15,818 nucleotides of DNA, taken from an uncultured Flavobacteriales bacterium. Lineage in GTDB: Bacteria > Bacteroidota > Bacteroidia > Flavobacteriales_D > Crocinitomicaceae. Position 1 is the first letter of the stretch; every line of letters begins with the position of its first letter. Where the stretch lies: positions 1 through 15,818 of the forward strand of contig CAIUKX010000067.1 in NCBI GenBank assembly GCA_903899795.1, written 5' to 3'. Position numbers and translations under genes: made by a program. This document shows positions 1 to 6,451 of the stretch, piece after piece. Under the pieces are notes generated by a model. It ran no database searches and had not been told where the DNA came from. It worked only from the letters and a program-made list of their open reading frames with translations.

Positions 1-66
1 ATTCCGTCATTCAAACCGGCAAAAACATTTGTTGACGAAGTAAAAACGAGCGTTAAAGTAAAATAA
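1..66 (+). CDS. HU-family DNA-binding protein, C-terminal fragment
   Basis: The window opens inside a reading frame that ends at the TAA at 64-66. The 21 visible residues start IPSFKPAKTFVDEVK. The pattern hydrophobic-Pro-x-Phe-Lys-x-Ala/Gly-Lys-x-Phe, followed by a short amphipathic helix, is how HU/IHF proteins end: the last beta strand and C-terminal helix that grip DNA. HU is a small nucleoid protein that bends DNA. An HU gene just before an RNase E/G gene fits the arrangement I know from Bacteroidota. Only the tail is visible, so length, subtype and the DNA-intercalating arm cannot be judged. Confidence 0.72.
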   Translation: MPSFKPAKTFVDEVKTSVKVK

Positions 67-86
67 TTACCGTTTTTCTTTGACCA

Positions 87-120
87 ATTGCTATTAATCC
101 GATTAAATTCACTATTTTTG
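87..120 (+). promoter_or_regulatory. Bacteroidota-type promoter for the 30-residue protein gene
   Basis: A perfect TAnnTTTG -7 box (TATTTTTG, 113-120) lies 22 nt after an ATTG (87-90) that could be the -33 element. The known Bacteroidota consensus is TTTG, about 17-23 nt, then TAnnTTTG. Transcription would start near 127, giving a leader of about 80 nt before the ATG at 205. The HU gene ends at 66, so this promoter would make the next gene independent of it. The -33 box matches three of four bases. Confidence 0.5.
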
Positions 121-204
121 CACTCCTGAATTTCAAAATCGGTTCAATTCTTATTCTGAGATTCAGCACATTAAATTGAGTTTAATCAAATAAAATATAT
201 AATT

Positions 205-297
205 ATGCCAAGCGGTAAAAAAAGAAAAGGTCACAAAATGGCGACTCACAAGCGTAAAAAACGTCTTAGAAAAAATCGTCACAAAAAGAAAAAGTAA
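205..297 (+). CDS. Tiny Lys/Arg-rich AURKAIP1/COX24 (mS38)-like protein, 30 aa
   Basis: ATG at 205 to TAA at 295-297 encodes 30 residues, of which 17 are Lys or Arg and 3 are His. It begins MPSGKKRKGHKMATHKRKKR and ends in four lysines. This matches my memory of the short Bacteroidota proteins annotated as AURKAIP1/COX24 domain proteins (DUF1713), related to mitochondrial small-subunit protein mS38 and mycobacterial bS22, which bind rRNA near the decoding region. A ribosomal role is inferred from the family. It has its own upstream promoter-like sequence and is followed within 25 nt by a hairpin terminator, so it looks like a separate transcription unit between HU and RNase E/G. Its size means it is easily missed by gene callers. 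Such composition rarely arises by chance in an open, punctuated frame. An alternative is a THX-type ribosomal peptide. Confidence 0.82.
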   Translation: MPSGKKRKGHKMATHKRKKRLRKNRHKKKK

Positions 298-320
298 TCT
301 ATAGATTTACGTAAAGTATA

Positions 321-360
321 AAACTTAGTGAGCAATTGCTTGCTAAGTTTTTCTGTTTTC
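321..360 (+). terminator. Intrinsic terminator after the 30-residue protein gene
   Basis: The arms AAACTTAGTGAGCAA (321-335) and TTGCTTGCTAAGTTT (336-350) pair along their length, with mismatches only in the middle. The right arm runs into TTTCTGTTTTC. It lies 23 nt after the stop codon and 27 nt before the rng start. Confidence 0.78.
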
Positions 361-387
361 TTACATTTTAATTAAATACAGTTTTTC

Positions 388-1935
388 GTGAGTTTAGAAC
401 TAGTAGTCGATGCCCGTCCAGGTGGTATTTGGCTTGCTTTGTTACGTGACGGCAAACTTATTGAGTTGCAAGAAGAAAAAGGGAATACTGAGTTTGCTGT
501 AGGTGATGTTTATCTTGGTAAAGTCAGAAAAGTTGTTCCCAGTTTAAATGCAGCTTTTGTGGATGTCGGCTTTGAAAAGGATGCCTTTTTGCATTACCTT
601 GACCTAGGCCCTCAATTTAATTCACTCAATAAATATACCCGCGACACGCTTCATGGCAGGCAAAGTGTAGCCGATCTTCTTTATTTTAAAGTAGAAAAGG
701 ATATCCCAAAAGATGGGAAAATTAATGAAATTGTTTCTTCATCTGCCCCTATATTAGTACAGGTAGCAAAGGAACCGATTTCAAGTAAAGGTCCGCGCCT
801 GAGTGCTGAAATAACTTTAGCAGGACGTTACTTGGTGTTAGTGCCGTTTTCGGATAAAATTTCCATCTCTCAAAAGATCAAAGATCCAGAAGAGAGAGCA
901 CGTCTTAAGACCTTGATGAATAATATCAAGCCTAAAAACTTTGGAGTCATCATCCGAACCGTTGCTGAAAATAAAAAAGTTGAATTATTGGATCAGGATC
1001 TCCATAACTTGCTCGACAAGTGGAAATTCATGTACACCAATCTAAAAACCGCCACACCACCAAAAAGAGTATTAGGAGAATTGGATAAAACATCCTCAAT
1101 ACTTAGAGATCTGCTAAATGCTGATTTTTCAAACATCCATGTCAATGATGTAATATTAATGACTGAGATGAGCGAGTACATAGCTGATATCGCACCAGGA
1201 AGAGAAAAAATATTGAAATTACACGATCGCAAAATCAATATTTTTGAAAAATTTGGAATCACTAAACAAATCAAGACATTGTTCGGTAAAAAAGTTCCCT
1301 TGCCTAGTGGAGGCTATTTAATAATTGAACACACGGAAGCTATGCACGTTATTGACGTAAATAGCGGAAACAGAAAAGGTTCAGAAGGTCAGGAAAGCAA
1401 TGCCTTATCTACCAATATGGAAGCCGCCGAAGAAATCGCACGTGTACTTCAATTACGGGATATGGGTGGAATCATTTGTATCGATTTTATCGATATGCAT
1501 GACCGTGAAAACAACAAACAACTCTTTGAACATATCAAAGGTCACATGGAAAGAGACCGTGCGAAACACAATGTTTTGCCTCCTTCTAAATTTGGAGTTG
1601 TTGAAATAACAAGACAACGTGTTCGACCGGAAACAGATATCAATACTTCTGAAACATGTCCTACATGCAATGGAACTGGAGAAGTACAAGCCTCCATCCT
1701 TTATGCCGAAGAAATTGAAAGTAACCTGAATTATCTGGTGAAAGAAAGAAAAGAAAAAAATGTAAGCCTGTTGGTACACCCATACTTGGATGCCTACTTC
1801 AAAAACGGTATTATTTCCCGTCAGGTAAAATGGCTTATTAAATACAAAAAATGGATTCCTGTCAGAGGTATCACTGATAACCGATTGTTGGAATACAAAT
1901 TTGTAAACAAAAACAACGAAGAAATAACTTTATAA
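388..1935 (+). CDS. rng: Ribonuclease E/G family endoribonuclease
   Basis: This 515-residue protein is a full-length RNase G-type enzyme, a single-strand-specific endoribonuclease that processes rRNA and starts mRNA decay in the cytoplasm. An S1-like RNA-binding region spans about residues 35-130 (GDVYLGKVRKVVPSLNAAFV) and carries a charged insert around 75-100. The catalytic core shows HVIDVNSG (Asp323, Asn325) and IICIDFIDM (Asp366), which correspond to the Mg-binding Asp303, Asn305 and Asp346 of E. coli RNase E. The zinc-link CPTCNGTG (Cys424, Cys427) supports dimer or tetramer formation. There is no long C-terminal scaffold, so it resembles RNase G more than enteric RNase E. The start is GTG at 388. 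No closer or better start exists, and the N-terminus MSLELVVDARPGG fits the family. The TAA stop lies inside the stem of a long terminator hairpin. Confidence 0.96.
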   Translation: MSLELVVDARPGGIWLALLRDGKLIELQEEKGNTEFAVGDVYLGKVRKVVPSLNAAFVDVGFEKDAFLHYLDLGPQFNSLNKYTRDTLHGRQSVADLLYFKVEKDIPKDGKINEIVSSSAPILVQVAKEPISSKGPRLSAEITLAGRYLVLVPFSDKISISQKIKDPEERARLKTLMNNIKPKNFGVIIRTVAENKKVELLDQDLHNLLDKWKFMYTNLKTATPPKRVLGELDKTSSILRDLLNADFSNIHVNDVILMTEMSEYIADIAPGREKILKLHDRKINIFEKFGITKQIKTLFGKKVPLPSGGYLIIEHTEAMHVIDVNSGNRKGSEGQESNALSTNMEAAEEIARVLQLRDMGGIICIDFIDMHDRENNKQLFEHIKGHMERDRAKHNVLPPSKFGVVEITRQRVRPETDINTSETCPTCNGTGEVQASILYAEEIESNLNYLVKERKEKNVSLLVHPYLDAYFKNGIISRQVKWLIKYKKWIPVRGITDNRLLEYKFVNKNNEEITL

Positions 1936-1983
1936 AAGATAAAAGGGTTGAGAATGCATTTCAACCCTTTTATCTTTTATAAA
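1929..1983 (+). terminator. 23-bp perfect hairpin overlapping the rng stop codon
   Basis: Bases 1929-1951 and 1961-1983 are perfectly complementary over 23 bp, with a 9-nt loop (GAATGCATT). The core is AAAAGATAAAAGGGTTGA paired with its complement. The right arm is U-rich when transcribed (CCCTTTTATCTTTTATA), so it can end rng transcription. It has a matching A/T profile on the other strand, so it could act in both directions. The rng TAA at 1933-1935 lies in the left arm. Confidence 0.85.
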
Positions 1984-1987
1984 AATG

Positions 1988-2096
1988 CTGAATGTTTGAT
2001 CTTGAATGTTGAATGTTGAATGTTTAAAAAAAGTTAAACTTCAGTTTTGCTCAGCAACCTTCATTAAACATTAAGCATTCACAATTAAACATTAAA
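1988..2096. repeat. Intergenic element: TTGAATG tandem repeats and an inverted arm
   Basis: Three exact tandem copies of the 7-mer TTGAATG occupy 2002-2022, preceded by a degenerate copy (CTGAATG, 1988-1994) and followed by TTTAA. About 40 nt further on, 2061-2096 holds the reverse-complement theme: TTAAACATTAA twice, with GCATTCACAA between. Together they form an imperfect inverted repeat around a centre near 2043. No reading frame occupies this spacer. It resembles the short palindromic intergenic repeats scattered in many Bacteroidota genomes, but that comparison is from memory. Confidence 0.55.
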
Positions 2097-2101
2097 GCAA
2101 A

Positions 2102-2569
2102 GTGAGCTATTCATTTTTAGAAGCTAAAGCAAAATTAGAAGCTTTATGTGCTTATCAAGAGCGTTGCCAATATGAAATGAATCAAAAATTGATTTCCTGG
2201 GATTTCCTTGAAGAACAAAGAAATCAACTGATTGCAGATTTAATCTCCAACAATTTTATCAACGAAGAACGTTTTGCATCTGCTTTTGTTTCCGGAAAAT
2301 TCAGAATCAAGAAATGGGGTAAAAATAAAATCAAAAGTCACCTTCGGATGAAACAAATTTCAGATTACTCTATTGAACGGGGAATGAACGAAATCGATCC
2401 AGATGAATATTGGAAAACTATTTTGGAATTAATCGAAAAAAAAGCAAAAGATCTTAGCACTAAAAAAGGAGATCATTGGGTCAAGAGAGCTAAAATTTAC
2501 ACCTTTTTATTGTCCCGAGGATTTGAATCTGATCTGGTAAGTGACGCTATTAAAGAATCAAATATTTGA
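2102..2569 (+). CDS. recX: RecX-family regulator of RecA
   Basis: This 155-residue, highly charged, all-helical protein matches the RecX family, which binds in the groove of RecA filaments and limits recombinase activity. The clearest signature is in the first two of the three three-helix repeats: CAYQERCQYEMNQKL followed by LISNNFINEERFASAFVSGK and then KWGKNKIKSHLRMKQIS, about residues 16-87. The last repeat (about 100-150) ends with LSRGFESDLVSDAIK. Length is normal for RecX. The start is GTG at 2102 and no in-frame ATG precedes the conserved part. recA is not a neighbour, so the gene appears to stand alone between the rng terminator and the glycosyltransferase operon. Confidence 0.93.
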   Translation: MSYSFLEAKAKLEALCAYQERCQYEMNQKLISWDFLEEQRNQLIADLISNNFINEERFASAFVSGKFRIKKWGKNKIKSHLRMKQISDYSIERGMNEIDPDEYWKTILELIEKKAKDLSTKKGDHWVKRAKIYTFLLSRGFESDLVSDAIKESNI

Positions 2570-2634
2570 ATGAATTCTTGCTCAATGCTTCACTTTCGAA
2601 ATGAACAAATTGTTAATATTCATTAATTAAATCA

Positions 2635-2669
2635 GTAAATTTCAAGATTTCAAAAATTTACATTTTTTG
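2635..2669 (+). terminator. Possible weak terminator after recX
   Basis: GTAAATTT (2635-2642) pairs with AAATTTAC (2654-2661) across an 11-nt loop and is followed by ATTTTTTG. The 8-bp stem holds only one G-C pair at each end and is otherwise A/T, so it would be weak. It may be a chance palindrome in AT-rich sequence. Confidence 0.35.
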
Positions 2670-2693
2670 ATTAATTATTATTAATTAATTTAG
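2666..2693 (+). promoter_or_regulatory. Possible promoter for the GT2-pyrC-DUF4296 operon
   Basis: TTTG at 2666-2669 and TAATTTAG at 2686-2693 match the Bacteroidota consensus with one mismatch in the -7 box and a 16-nt spacer, slightly short. The predicted start near 2700 would leave a leader of about 12 nt before the ATG at 2712. The T-run doubles as the tail of the possible recX terminator. Confidence 0.4.
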
Positions 2694-2711
2694 CCGAATA
2701 TAAACAAAAAA

Positions 2712-3425
2712 ATGTCCGATTCAATTATCATAATCCCCACGTTTAACGAAGAGGAAAATGTGGAAAATATGGTTCGAAAGGTAATGTCTTTCGAAAAGGA
2801 CTTCCATTTGTTATTTGTTGATGATTCATCTCCTGACAACACAGGAAAAATCATTCAAAAACTTCAACTTGAATTTCCGGATCGCCTATTTCTTGAAACA
2901 AGAAAAGGTAAATTGGGTCTGGGAACAGCCTACATACATGGATTCAAATGGGCTCTTTCAAAAGGATATGAATATATTTTTGAAATGGACTGTGATTTTT
3001 CTCATAATCCGGATGATTTGATACGTTTGTATAACGCTTGCGTAATTCAAGGTGCTGATGTAAGTGTCGGTTCTCGTTATTGCAAAGGTGGAAAAGTAAA
3101 AAACTGGCCTTTGAAACGCTTACTTATGTCGTATTTTGCGAGTGTTTACGTTCGTTGTATTTTACTTATCGGCATTAAAGACACAACAGCAGGATTCAAA
3201 TGTTATAAAAGAACTGTTCTTCAAAAAATCAATTTGGATGCAATTACATTCAAAGGTTATGCCTTCCAGATTTGCATGAAATACGGAGCATTGAAGCATG
3301 GATTCAAAATCACTGAAGTTCCGATTACATTTATCGACCGGTTATACGGAACTTCAAAAATGAGTACAGGAATATTTAAGGAAGCATTTTTTGGAGTCTG
3401 GAAAATGCGAAGCATGAAATTATGA
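2712..3425 (+). CDS. GT2 glycosyltransferase, polyprenol-phosphate mannosyltransferase type
   Basis: This 237-residue family 2 glycosyltransferase resembles dolichol-phosphate mannosyltransferase (DPM1). Such enzymes move a sugar from GDP-mannose or a similar donor onto polyprenyl phosphate at the inner membrane face. Visible motifs are IIIIPTFNEEENV (5-17), LLFVDDSSPDNT (33-44, nucleotide binding), EMDCDFSHNPDD (91-102, the DxD-type metal site at Asp93/Asp95), DTTAGFKCY (157-165) and the C-terminal RLYGTSKM (210-217), which is typical of the DPM subfamily. No trailing membrane segments are present, so it is the single-domain type rather than the fused membrane type. The stop overlaps the next start in an ATGA (3422-3425), so it is translationally coupled to dihydroorotase. 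The actual donor sugar is not shown by the sequence. Confidence 0.9.
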   Translation: MSDSIIIIPTFNEEENVENMVRKVMSFEKDFHLLFVDDSSPDNTGKIIQKLQLEFPDRLFLETRKGKLGLGTAYIHGFKWALSKGYEYIFEMDCDFSHNPDDLIRLYNACVIQGADVSVGSRYCKGGKVKNWPLKRLLMSYFASVYVRCILLIGIKDTTAGFKCYKRTVLQKINLDAITFKGYAFQICMKYGALKHGFKITEVPITFIDRLYGTSKMSTGIFKEAFFGVWKMRSMKL

Positions 3426-4768
3426 GTAATTCAATTCTTTTTAAAAAAGGAACTATCGTCAATGAAGGCAGACAGTTTGTTTCGGATCTACTAGTCAAAA
3501 ACGGGCAAATTGTACAAATTGACTCATCCATTTCAGTGAATGATAACACACCTGAAATAAACATGGAAGGTAAATACATTCTTCCGGGATGCATCGACGA
3601 CCAAGTACATTTCAGAGAACCTGGTTTAACTCATAAAGCAGATATTCGGACGGAGTCAAGGGCAGCAGTTGCAGGTGGTATTACTTCCTACATGGAAATG
3701 CCAAATACGGTCCCTAACACTTTAACAGAAGACCTTTTAGAGCAAAAGTATCAAATAGCTTCTCAAAGTTCAATAGCTAATTACTCCTTCTTCATGGGAG
3801 CTTCGAATGATAACATTGAAGAAGTTTTACGAACCAATGGAAGAAATGTCTGCGGTGTAAAAATCTTTATGGGTTCTTCTACTGGAAATATGCTTGTGGA
3901 CAATGAATCAACATTAACAAATCTATTTTCAAGAGTTACGCCAATGTTAATTGCAACACATTGTGAAGACGAAGCAACAATTCAACGAAATATTCAGATT
4001 TTCAAGGAAAAATATGGAGAAGATGTTCCTGTGGAATGCCATCCGTTGATACGCAGTGCTGAAGCTTGCTATATCTCTTCATCCATGGCGGTCAATCTGG
4101 CAAAAAAATATGCTACACGATTACATATCTTGCATATTTCCACAGAAAAAGAACTTTCATTATTCGACAATACAATTCCTTTAGAAAAGAAATTAATTAC
4201 AGCAGAAGCCTGTGTTCACCATCTTTGGTTTTCGGATGAAGATTATGCAACAAAAGGAAATTTCATCAAATGGAATCCTGCCGTGAAAAAAGCAAGTGAT
4301 CGTGAAGCGATTTGGAAAGCTGTTTTAGATAATCGAATTGACGTAATAGCTACCGATCATGCCCCTCATACTTTTGAAGAAAAAAGTCAATCTTACTTCA
4401 AAGCTCCGTCAGGCGGACCTTTGGTTCAGCACGCTTTATTGGCGATGCTTGAAAAATCCAGAGAAGGTAAAATAACGATCGAACGAGTTGTAGAAAAAAT
4501 GGCTCACGCACCTGCGACTTTATTTCAAATTGAAAAACGAGGATATATTCGCGAAGGTTATCATGCAGATATAGTTATCGTTGACCCAAATAAATCAACC
4601 ACTGTTACCAAGGATTCTATCCTATCGAAATGCGGCTGGTCACCTTTTGACAACTTTACATTCAGTTATGCGGTTGACAGTACTTATGTGAATGGAAACT
4701 TAGTTTATACTGACGGGGAAATTGTCGAAAACTCTACTGGTCAGCGACTACTATTTGATCGCCCATGA
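3422..4768 (+). CDS. pyrC: Dihydroorotase (COG0044 amidohydrolase)
   Basis: This 448-residue cytoplasmic metal-dependent amidohydrolase most likely interconverts carbamoyl-aspartate and dihydroorotate in pyrimidine synthesis. Signatures: LPGCIDDQVHFREPG (54-68), MPNTVPN (93-99), GVKIFMG with Lys147 as the probable carbamylated bridging lysine, ATHCEDE (His180), LHILHIST (His238) and ATDHAPH (Asp312). Residues 1-50 and 370-448 form the usual small beta domain that flanks the barrel. One point to note is that the usual His-x-His metal pair reads Gln61-Val-His63. The gene overlaps both neighbours by 4 nt, so all three are translated together. Hydantoinase or allantoinase activity is a less likely alternative. 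The FREPGLTHKADI block and the DUF4296 neighbour favour dihydroorotase. Confidence 0.9.
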   Translation: MSNSILFKKGTIVNEGRQFVSDLLVKNGQIVQIDSSISVNDNTPEINMEGKYILPGCIDDQVHFREPGLTHKADIRTESRAAVAGGITSYMEMPNTVPNTLTEDLLEQKYQIASQSSIANYSFFMGASNDNIEEVLRTNGRNVCGVKIFMGSSTGNMLVDNESTLTNLFSRVTPMLIATHCEDEATIQRNIQIFKEKYGEDVPVECHPLIRSAEACYISSSMAVNLAKKYATRLHILHISTEKELSLFDNTIPLEKKLITAEACVHHLWFSDEDYATKGNFIKWNPAVKKASDREAIWKAVLDNRIDVIATDHAPHTFEEKSQSYFKAPSGGPLVQHALLAMLEKSREGKITIERVVEKMAHAPATLFQIEKRGYIREGYHADIVIVDPNKSTTVTKDSILSKCGWSPFDNFTFSYAVDSTYVNGNLVYTDGEIVENSTGQRLLFDRP

Positions 4769-5115
4769 AGCAATTGATGTTTCTTTTTATCACCGTCACT
4801 ATCTTCGGTTGTTCTTCAGAAGTCAATCGATTTCCTCAACCGGAAAACCTGATCCCAAAAGACACCATGGTAATGGTACTAAAAGATTTATCTATTTTGG
4901 AAGCCCATATTCGTAATAAATATCCGCAAGTAACCCAGAATTACCAAATCATGCGTAAATCCGGAGATTTGATCTTCAAAAAATACCATCTAGACACAAC
5001 CCGTTTCAATGCTTCGCTTAACTATTATGGTTCACGCCAAGAAGAAATGCAAGCGATCAATTCACAGATTCTAGATTCCGTAAATCGAGAAATTACAGAA
5101 TTGTCTGTAAAATAA
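4765..5115 (+). CDS. DUF4296 lipoprotein
   Basis: This 116-residue protein starts with a lipoprotein signal, MKQLMFLFITVTIFGC, with the lipobox cysteine at residue 16 followed by SSE. The mature part matches DUF4296 as I know it: LIPKDTMVMVLKDLSILEAHI, then a predicted helix ending in NYYGSRQEEMQAINSQILD. It is probably anchored in the envelope. The function is unknown. The ATG overlaps the dihydroorotase stop (ATGA, 4765-4768). Its place after dihydroorotase and a lipid-linked sugar enzyme recurs in Bacteroidota, and a link to envelope glycan assembly is only an inference. No convincing terminator follows, just a pyrimidine-rich stretch around 5140-5160. Confidence 0.85.
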   Translation: MKQLMFLFITVTIFGCSSEVNRFPQPENLIPKDTMVMVLKDLSILEAHIRNKYPQVTQNYQIMRKSGDLIFKKYHLDTTRFNASLNYYGSRQEEMQAINSQILDSVNREITELSVK

Positions 5116-5242
5116 TCGATTTGAAACTTTTAGAATAACACTCTCCCTCTTTTCTTTTTTAGATTATTTTTTTTACATTTACAACTCGTTAACTAACTGA
5201 TATTATTTTAAATAAAAAAACTATCAACTAAGTTATTTTGGT

Positions 5243-6349
5243 ATGATTGATTTAGAAAAAGAACTTTGGGAACTCCTATTTAATTCGATAGACGAAGGTT
5301 TTTGTATCATTGAAATGATTTTTGATGAACAGAAAAAACCTATTGATTATCGTTTCTTGAAAATCAACGCCGCTTTCGAAATGCAAACAGGGCTGCATGA
5401 TGCTGTCGGGAAGCGAATGCGCGAGTTTGCTCCGAATCATGAAGAGCATTGGTTTGAAACTTATGGTAAAATTGCTTTGACTGGCGAATCTATTCGATTT
5501 GAAAACCGCGCAGATCAATTAAATCGTTGGTATGATGTTAATGCTTTTCGTTTTGGCGATCCAAAAAAATTTCAGGTAGCAATTCTCTTTAAGGATATTA
5601 CAGTACGTAAACAATCGGAAGAAACAATCCGTCTGCTGAATAACGAATTAGCTGATAATATTCGGCAACTTGAGTTTACAAACAAGGAGTTGGAGTCATT
5701 CACCTATTCAGTTTCTCATGATCTACAAGCCCCTTTAAGAGCAATAAGTGGTTATGCCAAGATGTTATCAAATAATTTTTTAGAAATATTAGACATTGAA
5801 GCCAAAAAATACCTCAAAGCAATCAATAATAATACTGAGAAAATGAGAACGTTGATAGATGATCTGTTAATCTTTTCTCATCTTGCTAAAAATGAAATAG
5901 TAAGAAACCACATTGACACTGAAGAGATTGTAAATAGTATAATAAAAGATTGTTGCGATCAAGGTTCCGTAGAAAAAACGATCTTTAAGGTTGGGGAATT
6001 ACTTCCTGCTTCAGGAGATAATTCCATGATAAAGCAAGTTTGGGTAAATCTAATTTCAAATGCATGCAAATATTCAGGGAAAAATAAATCTCCTCTGATA
6101 GAGATCAGCTCAACTCAGAATAACCATGAAATAACATATTACATTAAAGATAAAGGAGTTGGCTTTGACATGGAGTACTACGATAAATTATTCGGGATTT
6201 TTCAACGTTTACATAATGATTCAGAATTTGTAGGAACAGGAGTTGGGCTAGCTATTGTTCAACGAATCGTGAATCGCCATGGTGGTGAAGTTTGGGCCAA
6301 TGCTAAAATAAATGAAGGGGCATCTTTTTATTTTACAATTCCAATTTGA
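5243..6349 (+). CDS. PAS-domain sensor histidine kinase, orphan
   Basis: This 368-residue protein has no membrane segment, so it should be a cytoplasmic sensor. An N-terminal PAS domain covers about residues 5-125 (LLFNSIDEGFCIIEMIF, then a PAC-like AILFKDITVRKQSEE). A short coiled-coil linker (127-150) leads to the HisKA H-box SYSVSHDLQAPLRAI-like segment (observed TYSVSHDLQAPLRA) with the phospho-acceptor His159. The HATPase_c domain shows the N-box VNLISNACKYS (Asn273), G1 DKGVGFD (303-309), the F-box KLFGIFQRLH and G2 GTGVGLAI (331-338). All catalytic motifs are intact. Phytochrome-type GAF/PHY domains and a receiver domain are absent. No response regulator gene lies within the window, so the partner is elsewhere. 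The ATG at 5243 places the PAS domain right at the N-terminus. The ligand is not identifiable. Confidence 0.92.
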   Translation: MIDLEKELWELLFNSIDEGFCIIEMIFDEQKKPIDYRFLKINAAFEMQTGLHDAVGKRMREFAPNHEEHWFETYGKIALTGESIRFENRADQLNRWYDVNAFRFGDPKKFQVAILFKDITVRKQSEETIRLLNNELADNIRQLEFTNKELESFTYSVSHDLQAPLRAISGYAKMLSNNFLEILDIEAKKYLKAINNNTEKMRTLIDDLLIFSHLAKNEIVRNHIDTEEIVNSIIKDCCDQGSVEKTIFKVGELLPASGDNSMIKQVWVNLISNACKYSGKNKSPLIEISSTQNNHEITYYIKDKGVGFDMEYYDKLFGIFQRLHNDSEFVGTGVGLAIVQRIVNRHGGEVWANAKINEGASFYFTIPI

Positions 6350-6356
6350 AAGGCGT

Positions 6357-6395
6357 GAAAAAATAATCAGTCTATGTAAATAGACATTATTTTTC
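6357..6395. terminator. Bidirectional terminator between the kinase and the ruvC operon
   Basis: GAAAAAATAAT (6357-6367) then GTCTAT (6370-6375) pair with ATAGAC (6380-6385) and ATTATTTTTC (6386-6395) around a 4-nt loop, with a small CA bulge. The A-rich left arm and T-rich right arm supply a U-tract in either direction, as expected between two convergent units. Confidence 0.75.
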
Positions 6396-6451
6396 TACAA
6401 CTATCAATATACATATCATATACTACTATTGGCAAAACAAATGATCTCTGA

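Noticed and set aside
205..297. The 30-residue basic peptide considered as a random short frame or a toxin
   Set aside because: Composition and the block MATHKRKKR fit the AURKAIP1/COX24 family, and it is framed by a promoter-like box and a terminator. No hydrophobic helix of a type I toxin is present.
993..1274. Antisense open frame within rng, 93 codons
   Set aside because: Lies entirely opposite a strongly conserved catalytic region, and its translation shows no family features; a shadow frame.
2002..2022. Three tandem TTGAATG copies considered as a CRISPR array or minisatellite
   Set aside because: The units are 7 bp with no spacers and no cas genes nearby; treated as part of a palindromic intergenic element instead.
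5174..5181. TACATTTA as a -7 box for the histidine kinase
   Set aside because: One mismatch in the box and no TTG at the expected -33 distance; too weak to annotate in this AT-rich stretch.
5243..6349. Bacteriophytochrome
   Set aside because: The H-box resembles phytochrome-like kinases, but there is no GAF/PHY chromophore domain; only one PAS-like domain precedes HisKA.
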